From positions 372,001-436,000 of the forward strand of contig NZ_JAHKNI010000006.1 of NCBI RefSeq assembly GCF_018860155.1: a stretch of 64,000 nucleotides of DNA, read 5' to 3'. This DNA is from Nocardia albiluteola. GTDB taxonomy: Bacteria > Actinomycetota > Actinomycetes > Mycobacteriales > Mycobacteriaceae. A program made the translations under genes and the position numbers. This document shows positions 21,801-33,800 of this stretch, one piece after another (position 1 is the first letter of the stretch; each line of letters opens with the position of its first letter). Under the pieces are notes generated by a model. That model ran no database searches and was not told where the DNA came from. It saw only the letters and a list, made by a program, of their open reading frames with translations.

Positions 21801-24800
21801 GATCGCCTGATATCCGTCGCCGTCACCGAAGCGGCGCGCGTACGCCTTTTCGATCATGGCGGCCCACAGCGGTTCCCCGGGGCGGTGCTTGACGAAGTAC
21901 CCCGTCCCGGTCTTGCGCCCGACGTAGATCGACTTCTCGACCGGCACCCATTCGAACCGGGGATTGCCGTCGCCCTCGTCGATGAAGAACCGGACGCTGA
22001 CGGTGCCGTCCCCGTTGTCGTGCAGGATCTCCACGAGCGCCTGCGGGTCGTGGACGGCCAGCGACCGCATATCGGCCAGCAGGGTGCAGTCGCCCGCCGC
22101 GCCCTGGCTCGCCTCGTGCGGTTTCGGGAGCCCGTCCGGTCCGAACAGCGGATCATCGTGCCGGGCAACGAGTTCCGGCAGTCGCGGTAACACGCGATCC
22201 GGGGCGTTGACGCGCCACCAGCCGGGATGCTTGGGGAATTTGATCCATCGCCACGGCCCCTCGCCCGGACGTGCCACCAAGGGGGCGTCGTACGGAATAT
22301 GGATCGGTGTCCACTGATTCTGTGCGTCGAAACCGAGGAATCGGGCCTGGCCGACCGCCACATTCCAGTGCAGGGTGCCGCCGTTGGTGCTCTGCGGGTC
22401 GCGCACGAAGGTGAAGTCGGGTGCCAGATCCGCCAGGACATAGCGGGCTTTTCCGTCCGGGAGCCAGATTTCGTAATAGGGGGGTCCGGCATGCTGGTCG
22501 AACAGCTTCGTCCATACCCCCTTGCCGACAGTCGGCAGCTCCGCCACCTGGCCGTTGGGGTCGATCATGGTGAGCGTCTCGTGCTGTGCCCGCGGGCGGG
22601 GCAGCGACGCCGGTACGCCGAGCACCGGCAGCCGATCCTCCCGCTGCTGGGGTGTCAGCCGGTCCAGGCGCTGGTCGGGGGGCAGCGCCGGCGCGGTGAA
22701 TCCGGTCCGGTCGGCGCGCGGTCGCGGGAGGGCGGTCTTGCCCTCGAGTGCGACTCCCAGCTTCGCCAGCAGGTCGTCACCGAAGTAGGTATCGCCGTCC
22801 TCGGGCTCGAACGCGTTTGCGGGGGGCTCCTCGCCCGTGGCCGGTTCGGACCGCTGTGGTTGCCGCGAGTCGTCGGGGGATTCCGTCCGCTTGCGTTTGC
22901 GCGAACCCTCGTCCAGATCCATGGAGTTCGGGTAGATCGGCCTGGTGAGGGCCGCGCCCGCCGGCCCGGAACGATCCGATCCGTACAGGCCGTGCGCGCC
23001 GGCGCCGCTCATCGTGAGATTACCGAATTTCGGCAGGTGTTCGAGGTCGACGGCGAGCACGCCGCCCCGGCGCGGGATGGTCAGGTCTGGTTGCCGGGTG
23101 CGGGTGGGCCGCCATGCGGTGTCATTCGGTCGTTTCCGGGTGACCGCGTCGTCGGCCGTCCTGCGGTATTCGGTCCCGTCGGCCGTCCGCCAGTATCTGC
23201 TGCCGTCGGGATAGGTGATGTGCAGCGTGTCGTCCGTGCCGCGGCTGTAATACCGGGTCCCGTCCGGATCTATGGTGTACGCGGCGCCGTCGGGATCGTG
23301 GCGGTACTGGGTGCCGTTGGGGCGGACACCGTATTCGGTGCCGTCGGGGGCGATGCGGTGCCGGTGACCGTTCGCGTCGGCCGGTCCGCGGGCTTCCGGG
23401 TCGAGGCGGTATTCGATGCCGGCGGCGGGCGTGACAACGAGCGCGTTGCTGTCGTGCGGGTTCTCCAGTAGCAGCCGCGCCGGGGTGCCGGTCTCGTCGT
23501 GTTCGACATCCAGCACCGCGTAGGCGTGCCCCTGGACCAGACCCGGCACCGCGGTATCGTCTTCGTCCCGGCCACCGAAGCTTTCGGTGCCGATCAGGAT
23601 CTTGTCGCCGCGATCCAGCGCGTAGCGGACACGCTGCCCGATCGCCCGGGCGGCCCAGGAGTTCGCGGGCAGGGCGCGGTCCTTGACGTCCCCGCCGTAG
23701 ACGGTGTCGTAATACTCTGCCAGCAGGGCTTTTTCGGCCTCCCACCGCTGCGGGAGCCGCTCGTCCAGATAGGCGCGGAAGCCGCGGGGTGTCCTGAACT
23801 CCTCGGTGGCCTCGAACCGCTTCCACGCGGCGTCGATCGCGGCGGTGTCGTTGCCATGGGTGCGGTGCAGCCGGTCCCACTCCGCTGTGCGCTGGGCCAG
23901 CCGTCGGTTCTGCCAGTGGTCGTAGCTGTCCGCCACCAGGCGCGAGAACTCGGGATCGGCCTCGGCCAGTTGGTTGTTCGTCACGTCCGAGCGCACCCGG
24001 GCGCGCATCATCAGCTCGTGCAGCGTGTCGGCATCGAACCGGAGCGGATGCAGGAAATCACTGTCCTTGACGCTGCTGACGGGCTGCTGCCGCGCCGGCT
24101 GTTCGACCGTGACCATCCGGTTCAGCTCGGAATTCCACGCCGCGTACGCGGGGCGGTCCGGTGCCCGGTAGAAGCCCTTGCCGAGGCGCTCTCCCGGCTC
24201 GGCCACCTGCTTGGCCAGTAGCGGGTAGCCGTAATAGCCGTTGCCCTCGTTGAACCGGATCGCGTAGGCCTTCTCGATCATGCTGGCCCACAGGGGTTCT
24301 CCGGGTTCGTGACCGGCGAAGTACCCGCTGTCCCCGCCGCGCCGCACATAGATCGATTTCTCGACGCGGACCCAGGTCGGCGTGCGGCCGACCATGAACC
24401 GGACGCTGACCGTCCCGTCGCCGTGATCGTGCAGGATCTCGCGGATCGCTCGCGGGTCGCGGGCGGCCAGCTGCTTGAGATAGGCGATCAGGATGCAGTC
24501 GCCGGTCCCGCCCTGTCGGGCGTCCTGCGGTTGGGGTCCCTCCGGCCCGAAGAGTGGATCGTCGTGCCGCTCCGCGATATCGGGTAGATCCAGGAACAGC
24601 TGGTCGGGGGCAGTGATCTCGACCGGCTCGCCGTCGGGGAGCTTCACCCGCCACGACGAGCCACCCAGGTGCGTCACCACCACGGGCGAGTCGGGCGCGA
24701 CGCGCACGGCGGCCGGTCGGCCGTGCGCGTCGTCTCCGAGGAACCTGACCTCACCGCCGTCCGCGGTCCAGCTCAACCGCCCGTCGGGGTCGGAGCCCCG

Positions 24801-27800
24801 GGGCGGCCGAAACCGGAAGCCCGCGTACGCCAGGGCGACGGGGATGCGGATGCGCGGCTCGCCCGGCTCCCGGATCTCGTAGTACCGCTCCCCGTCGTCC
24901 GTAATCTCCCGCGCGCGAATCCGGGACATCGTGCGCGGCAGCGGGATCTCCCGGCCGTTCCGATCGATGAGGGTGAGGAACCGGTTGCTCCCGGGCTGCA
25001 GGGCGATCGCGGCGCCGGGCATGGGCAGCAGGCGGTCACGCTCGGCATCCGGGAGTTGTTGGCGGCCAAGGTCGTCGAGCAGCCGCCGATCGTCGGCGAG
25101 CGGCGGCGGGCGGTCGAGTCCCGCCTGTTCGAAGTCCGGCCGCTCGACGTGGGTGGGGCCGGGGAGGTCGATGCCCAGCGTCTCCAGCAGGTCGTCGCCG
25201 AAGTAGGTGTCGCCGTCCGCCGGGCTGAATTCGTGCGCGTGGGTGGCGCCGCCGTAGTGGCCCGTGGTGGTGTGGATCTCGGAGTCGTTCGCCGCCGGAA
25301 CGTAGCCGACATGGTTGTGGCCGCCGCGAGCGTAGCCGATCCGCGCGATGCTGCCGTCGGGGCGGGTGTAGGCGAGAGTGGCTGTGGCGCGTTGTGTTCG
25401 GCGGAAGGGCAGGCGAAACAGGGGGCGGGAGCGTGGCCTCGGGGCGGCGGGCTCTGTGAACAGGTCGCCCAGGATGTTGTCCTCCGGGCCGTCGAGGAGA
25501 GAGGTGGGTTCCTCGGGCTCCTCGTACAGTCCGCCGAAGAGGTTGTCCTCCGCGCCGTCGAGGAGGTCGGTGTGCTCCTCGGGCTCTGTGAACAGTCCGC
25601 CGAGGATGTTGTCCTCGCCGTCGTTGTCGAGCGGTGGTCGTGCGGCTCGATGCGGGGGGCTGTACAGCCCGTACGCGGCGGGGCCTTGCACGCCGAGCGC
25701 CGTGAATTTGGCCAGGTGCGCGAGGTCGACCGCGACGACGCCGCCCCGCCGGGGAGTGGCCGGATCGTTCGCCGGATTGGTCCAGGGGGCCTGGGTCCAG
25801 ATCGTGGTGCCGGCGGCCCTGCGCCAGGTCGCCCCGTCCGGGTCGATGTGGTAGGCCGTGCCGTCGGCGGTCCGGCGGGTGCGGCGGCCGTCCGGGTAGG
25901 TGTAGTGGAGGCTGCCGTCCGCGCGTCTGGAGAACCGGGCTCCCCGGCGGGTTATGCCGTAGGTGGTGCCGTCGGGGTCGTGGCGGAGCTGGGTGCCGTT
26001 GGGGCGGATCTCGTAGCGGGGTGCGTTGGGATCCTGGGGCTCCGAGTCCGTGATCCGGTCCCGGGGGCGGGGGTCCAGGCGGTATTCGATGCCGTCGACC
26101 GGGGCGGGGTAGCGGCCCTGGTTGTCGTGCGGGTTCTCCAGCAGCAGCCGCGTCGGTCTGCCGGTCGCGTCGCGTTCGACGCCCAGGACCAGGTAGGCAT
26201 GAGTGCCGACCAGTCCCGGCACCTCGGTGACATTCTCGACCCCCTCGCCGAACTGGGCGGTGGAGATCGATACCGTGGTGCCGTCGCGCCGGAGCGCCCA
26301 GTCGATCCGCCGCGCGATCGACTCGACACCGGCCTTCGCTCTGTCGGTCAGCAGCCTGGCTGCCGGTTTTCCGCCGAATATTTCGTCGAAATACTGTGCC
26401 AGGGCTTCCTTTTCGCCTGCCCACTGCTGCGGGAAGCGCTCGTTCAGGTAGTTGCGGAAGCCGTTGGAGGTGATGAAATGCTCGTTGTCGAGAAAATTCC
26501 TCCAGGCGGCGTCGTGTGCGGCCTGGTCGTTCGCATGCTGGGCACGCAGGCGACCGCGCGTCGAGAAGTATTGGGTGCGGGTCGCGCTGTCCAGGTCGTC
26601 GTAGGTGTCGGCGATGGCGCGGGCGAACGCGGGGTCGGCCCTCGGGATCTCGCCGGTGGACACTCGATCCCGCAGGATGTAACTGCTCACCAGGTCGTGC
26701 AGTGTATCGACGTCGAGCCTGAGGGGGTGCGCGTAGTCGTAGTCCCTGACGCGATGGACGGGCTGCGGATAGCCCCCGCCGGAGGCGCGGTGGAAACCCT
26801 TGCCCAGGCGTTCGGCGCCGACCGCGAGCGGAATCTGGAAGTCGATGGCCAGATATCCGTCGCCTCTGCCGAAACGGATCGCCCAGGCCTTTTCGATGAG
26901 GGTGGCCCAGAGCGGTTGCCCGGGTTCGTGATGGACGAAGTGCCCGGTCTCGGTGCCTGGTCTGACGTAGAGGGACTTCTCGACCCGGACCCAGTCGAAC
27001 CGGGGTTCGCCGGGCCTGTCCTCGGTGAGGAACCGGACGCTGGCCGTGCCGTCCCCGTGGTCGTGAACGACCTCGGCGAGTGCCCGCGGATCGCGTGCGG
27101 CGAGCGATTTCAGGTCGGCCAGCAGCGCGCAGTCGCCGACGGCGCCCTGCCGCACCTCCTCGGGCCTGGGCAATCCGTCCGGGCCGAAGATCGGATCCCG
27201 ATGCCGCAGGCGGATCTCGGGCAGCGGCCTGAGCGCACCCGGAGGGGTATTGACCCGCGTCCAGTTGTCGACGCCGGGATATTTCAGCCACCGCCAGGGC
27301 CCTTGCCCGGGCCGTGCGGCGAGGGGGGCCTCGAACGGAACCTTCAGGGTGCGTGGCTGATTGCTCGCATCGTAGCCCGCGAACCGGACCTCACCGCCCG
27401 GCACGTTCCAGCTCAGCGTGCCGTCGGGGCCGCCGCCCGGGCCGGGGACGAAGGTGAAGTCCTGCGCCAGCTCCTTCATCACGAAGCGCGTCGGCCCGTT
27501 CGGCGGCGAAATCTCGTAGTAGTCGAAGCCATTGGCCGGCTGGTGGAATCGTGCCGGCACATCCTTGCCGGTTTCGGGCAGATTCTCGATGTTACCCAGG
27601 TGGTCGAAGAAGATGAGGGCATCCCGCTGACCGCCCGGATGCGGCAGCTTGTACGGGACACCGGGTTCCTGGAACAGCGCCTCGCGCTGCGGCCCGGACA
27701 GGTTGCGCAGGAGCTGGCCGCGCCGGAGGACCGGAGGCCGCGAGCCGGGCGGGTTGACGTGCGGTCGTTCGGTGGTGGTGGTCGTGCCGCCCCGCTGAGC

Positions 27801-30800
27801 GGCCGGCTCGTGGAACAGGTGGTCCACGAGGTAGCTGCCATCCTGCGCGGAATCCTGCCCGCCCAGCTCGGCCGGATAGGTTTCACCCGGCCCGGAGCCT
27901 ATCCGCGAGGCGAAGGCCGCGCCGCGGCGATACGGCGCCGCGGCGGCGCGCCGGGGGGCCGTGATCGAGGGCCGCGTGGTCCGGTCGGCGCTCGGGGGCG
28001 CCGCGGGATGTTGCGGCACATCGGATCTCGGTTCCGCCCGGTTCGGTCCGTACAGGCCGTGCGCGCCCGCGCCGCTCATCGCCAGCGTGGCGAACTTCGG
28101 TAGGTGGGCGAGGTCCACCGCGATGAGGCCGCCGCGGCGCGGGATGGTCAGATCCGGCGGGTCGATCCGGTCGTCATCGGGCAGCGGCTCGGCGTCGCGC
28201 GGTCGTTTGATGTATCGGTCGCCGTCCGGGGTCGTCCAGTGTTCGGTCCGGTCGGCCGTCCGCCAGAATCTGGTGCCGTCGGGGTAGGTGATGTGCAGGG
28301 TGTCGTCCCGGCCGGTGACGTAGTACCGGGTTCCGTCGGGCTCGATGGTGTACGCCGAGCCGTCCGGGTACCAGCGGTGCTGGGTGCCGGTCGTCCGCGC
28401 GGCGTATTCGGTTCCGTCGGCTGCGATGCGGTGCTGGTTGCCGTGGGCGTCGGTGAGGGGGCGGTCGGATTCGGGGTCGAGGCGGTATTCGATGCCGTCC
28501 TCGGGTTCGGGGTAGGACTCGTTGTCGTCGTGCGGGTTCTCCAGCAGCAGCCGCACCGGTGCGCCATCCGCGTCGTGCTCGATCCCGAGCACCGCGTAGG
28601 CGTGGCCGCTCATCAGACCGCGCACGACGGTGATGTCCTCGCGATCCGGCCCGAACATGTGGGTGCCCATGATCACCGCGGTGCCGCGCCGCAGCGCGTA
28701 TTCGATCCGATCCGCGATGGTCCGGGCGGCGGTTCCGGAATGGGCGAGCAGCGATCGTTCCTTGGCCTCACCGCCGTACACACCGTCGAGATACCGTGCC
28801 AGGGCGTCCTTTTCGGCATCCCACCGGTCGGGGAGGCGCTCGTCCAGGTACCGTCGGAAGTAGCCGGGCGAACCGAGGTCCGCGGTGGTATCCAGGGTGT
28901 GGGGGCTCGGCGGGGTCGAATCGGGGTGCTCCCGAGCCCAGTGCGCGGCCCAGTCGTCGTAGGTGTCACCGAGGGCGCGGGCGAACTCGGGGTCGGCCGC
29001 GGGGATCTCGTCGTTCGTCAGCCCGGTGGGCACCCGATCGCGCAGGACGAGACTGTTCACCAGCTCGTGCAGCGTGTCGGCGTCGAGTCGGAGGGGATGC
29101 AGGAAGTCGCGGTCATCGACGTTCCGGACGGGTTGCCGCCGACCCCCATCCGCTGCCTGATAGAAGCCCTTACCGAGGCGTTCGGCCGGCTCGGCGACCA
29201 GATTTCCCGCGAGGTCGAAGCCGTGGAAGCCGTTGCCGTCGTTGAATCGGAGCGCATAGGCCTTCTCGATCATGCTGGCCCACAGCGGTTCTCCCGGTTG
29301 ATGGCCCGCGAAGACGCCGTTGCCGGTATCGGGTGAGACGTAGATCGATTTTTCGACGCGTACCCATTCGAGTTGGCCGCCGGTGGAGAAGCGGACGCTC
29401 GCGGTGCCGTCGCCGTGATCGTGCACGATCTCGCGGATCGCCTGCGGATTGCGGGCGGACAGCTGTTTGAGGTACGAGATCAGGAGGCAGTCGCCGGCAT
29501 CGCCCTGGCGCGCATCCTGCGGTACGGGCCCGTGTTCCCCGAAGATCGGGTCGTGGTGCCGGGCGGCGAGTGCGGGCAGCGCCGGGAACAGGGCGGCGGG
29601 CGCCGTAACGCCGGCCCGTGCCCCGAATCCCGGGAGCTTCAGCCACCACGACGACGGCCCCCGGCGGGTCACCACGAGGGGGGAGCCGTACGGCACGCTC
29701 ATCCGGGCCGTCCGGCCGAGGTCGTCGACTCCGAGGAATCGGACCTCGCCGTTCGACGTGCCCCAGCTCAGCAGGCCGTCGGGGTCGGTCCCGCGGGGCG
29801 GTTCGAAGGTGAACGTCCGGGAGTCGGTGAGCGCGACCGGGATACGAACGAGCGGCCTGCCCGGAATCCGGGCCTCATAGTACCGGTGTCCGTCCTCCTC
29901 GACCTCCCGCGCGCGCACCGGTTCGGACATGTTCGGCAGCCGGTGCACCCGGCCGTCGTGGTCCACCAGCAGCAGGGCGTTCATGTCGCCCCTACCCCGC
30001 GGAGGCCGCAGCTCGACCGGGACGCCGGGTGTCGGCAGCAGTGTCTCCTTCTGCTGCGCCGAGAGTCGTTCGCGGCCCTGGTCGTCGAGCAGGCGCTCGT
30101 CGTCGGGCAGTACCGGCGGTTCGAGGCCGGGGCGATCGAGGTGCGGTTGCGGGGTATCGGACGCACCGGAGGGCTCGAATCCCAGCTTCTCCAGCACGTC
30201 GTCGCCGAAATAGTTGTCGTCCCGCTCCGGTTCGAATGTCGGCGTGCCCGGCCGGGGCGTCGGAATCACGGTGGCGTGCAGGACGGTAACGCCGTCGGGT
30301 CCGCGCTCTACGCCGGTGACCGTGTATTGCGTGTCGCGGGCGAGCTGGAGCTCGTTCCGCAGCGGGTCCGCGCCGTGCCTGCCGAGGTAGGCGCCGCGCG
30401 TGCCGGGCGGCAACGTCAGCTCCAGGCGGTACGGGGCATCGCTGCGCGCATCGTGCACGCGAGGGCCGAGGGAGGTGGGCAGGTAGCCTCGGTCTTTCCG
30501 GACGGCGCCGATCAGATCCTCGGGTTCTCCGGCGCCGAGGAACGAAATATCGTCCAGGGCGCCGACGACGCGAATCGGCTCGGTCAGCGGCAGCTCACGA
30601 CGGGTCGCCTGATCGAGCCGAGTGATGTACCGCCGCACCGTTTCCGGGGTGACGTCCTGGTCGAAGTGCTCGGAGAACAGCGATTTCAGGTCGAGATACG
30701 CCCAGGCGTCGGATGCGATCCGGTCCCACCGGTCCGCGGGGGATTCGTCCGACAGAATCACCTGCAGCGCTTGCCTTTCCCGCTCCTCGTCGTCGGTGTG

Positions 30801-33800
30801 GTGATCTTGGCCGTCGAGTTCGTCTCGCCGGGAGGCCATGGCGGCCAGGTTGCCGAAGTGGTCGGACACCGCCTCGTGGATCTCCTCGCTGCGGGCGTAC
30901 TCGTCGATCCGGGCGGCGAGGTCCTCGTCCGACGAGGTGCCCCGGAGGAGGTTGGTGATCAGCGGCGCTTGCGAATTCGTCCGCAGCGCGGCGCGCACCG
31001 CCGAGGGCAGCCTGTCCCAGAAGTCCAGTGTCCGGGCGCCGAAGCGGCCGCCCGCGATATCGGTGGGGAACCGGCGCACGCCGTCCTCGACGGAGCTTTC
31101 GTTCGCCGGGTCGTGGATCGGAGCCGGGTGTGCCGGGGCGGGGAGCAAGGACGATGCAGGGTCCGTGTGCCGCTCCACGATGCCGCGTAGCACCGTGACC
31201 CCCTCGTCGGGGTCGTATTCGACCTCGGTGATCCGGTACGGCGTATCGCGCGGCAGCAGCAGTTCCTGCTGGGTCGGCGCGTAGCCGTCGAGGCCGACGT
31301 ACAGGCCGCGCGTGCCCCGGGGCACCGTCAGTTCCAGGCGATACTTCGCGTCGGAGGCGAAGTTGATCGCTCCGGCGCTGACCGAGGTGGACAGGAAGCC
31401 GGGCTCTCGCTGCGGGACACCGATCAGCAGCCGGGGGTCCTGGTCCCGCAGCGGGGTGCCGTTCTGGTCGACGGCCAGGAAGTCGACGTCGTCGAGGCCG
31501 CGCACGACGCGAATCGGGTGGTCCAGTGGTAGCGCGCGGTCGGTCGCCCGATCCAGCAGCGCCAGCTGCCGCCGCAGGACATCCGGCCCGAACTCCTCGT
31601 CGAAGTGCTCGTGGTAGGCATCGTCGTAGAGGCGATAGCGGGTGGCCTCGGCTTGGATCCGCTCCCATGCGGCCGCGGGCCGGGGGTCGGACAGGACCGC
31701 GTCCAGGGCTCGCATCTCCTGCGCCTGACGGGATGTGAGCTGATCTCTGGTTTGCAGACGTGCTTGCCTGCGACGCAGCGCGGCAAGACTCGGCGGGGTG
31801 TCGCGCCGGCCGGTCAGCAGATCCCTCGTCTCGGCGCTCTCGCGCAGCCCGGCGATCCAGCGGGTGATCTCCGCGTCCGACATGTTCCGGCGCGGCAGGT
31901 TGTTGACCACAGCGGTGTGCTCGTACGCGTGCACGGCGGAGCGCTCGTCGGCCGGCACGTCGGGCCAGACACGCAGCATGTGATGGCCGAATTGGGAACC
32001 GGCGGCATCGGATTCGAACACGATGACACCGTCGCTGCCGACCTCCCACTCGGGCTGTTCGTCTTCCTGCGAGCCGGCGTCGCTGCCGAACGGGTCGTAT
32101 TCGGCCTCCGGGAGGAGGAAAGTGTCGCCGGCCGCGCCGGGATGTCGCGCCGGCCGGAACGGATGGGAGGGATCGTCCTGCTCCTCGGACAGGTACGGAT
32201 CGTCATCGGATTCGTATTCCGGCTCGGGCAGGTGGGCGGGGTCGTGTCCGAGCCGTTCCAGCAGGTCGCCGCCGAACGCGTCCTCGTTCTCGGGATCGGA
32301 GTCCAGCCGGAACGGGTCGTCCGCATCCGCCGGGTGCTGCAGGTTCGTGTCCGGTCCCAGGGCGATGCGCGGCCAGGTGCTGGCGGCCTCGGGGGATACC
32401 GGCGACGGCTCCACGACGGCGTGCAGGACGGTGATGCCGTCGGGCATCTCCTCGACGCCGGTGATCCGGTAGTGCGTGTCGCGCGCCAGCAGGAGCTCCT
32501 GCTGACTCGGGAAGACGCCGTCGTCGCCGATGTAGGCGCCCCGAGCGCCGGGCGGCACGACCAGCTCCAGGCGGTACGACTCGGCGGCGCCGGTGCGGAT
32601 CGAGGTGGACAGGAATCCGGGATCGCGCTGGGGGACATTGACGATGCCGCCGTGCTCATCGGTGGCGAGGAAGTCGATATCGTTCAGCCCGCGGATCACC
32701 CGGATCGGCTCGGTCAGCGGCAGCGGCCGGCTGGTCGCGTGGTCCAGCAGGGCGATGTGATGGCGGACGGCGCTCGGATCGAAGGGCCGGTCGAAGTATT
32801 CGCTATACCTCTCGGCGAGTTCGTTGTAGTTCTCGGCGTCCTCCTCGATCTGCTCCCACCGGGCCGCGGGCCGGGGGTCGTGCAGCACCGTCTCGAGCGC
32901 CCGCAGCTCCCTGTCCTCGCGGGCGGTGCGGGAGTCGTTGGCGAGCAGCGCATTTCGCCGGTCGGGCATCGTGGACAGATCGCGGACGCTACCGTACGGG
33001 CCTTCCAGCGCCCGCATGATGTCGCTGCTCTCGCGCAGCCGATCGATCCAGTCGGCGAGTTCGGTGTCCGACATTCCCTGCCGCAGTACGGTATTGACCT
33101 GTGACACCTCCTCGTAGGCGTGCAGTGCGGCGCGGACCTCGTCCGTCAGGTGGGGCCAGAGGTGCAGGCGGGTGCGGGCGAAGGCGGCGCCCGCCTCGTC
33201 GCTGTGGAAGCGGCGAATGCCGTCGGCGGCGATGTGGCCCAGCGGGTGGGCCGGGTCGGTAGCGGGGTCTCCGGGATGCGGGGCGGAATAGGCCGGACGG
33301 CCCTGCGGGGTGTAGAGGACGGCGTGAGCGCCGGAGAGCTCTCGTTGTGGCCGGGGCGGGAATTGGTGTTCGACATCGAGTCCCCGGTCGACGACGGTGA
33401 GGGTGCCGTGGTCGTTGACCAGCAGGTAGGCGTGGGCGCCGACGCCGTTCCGGTCGACGGTGGCGTAATCGTCGACGACCAGGGCGATGTGGCCGTGGCC
33501 CAGCGCCAGGAGCTGCCGGGCGATGTCGGCGTGGTCGGCGAACGGTCGTAACCAGGCGCCGGCGGCGTGCTCGAGTTGTTCGCGGGTGATTCCAGCGAGA
33601 TAGGCCTGGCCGATGATCCGGCGGACGATGGGACTGTTTGTGCGCCTGAGGAGTTCGTCGATGGTGCGGGGACCGCAGTCGTAGCGCTGCGAGGCGGCCG
33701 CTGGGTCGTGGGACGGTTCGGCTGTCGGGTGCGGCGTGGCGTTCGCCTGGTCGTGGGACGGTTCGGCCGTGAGGTGCGATGTGTCGTCCGTCCGGGGTGA

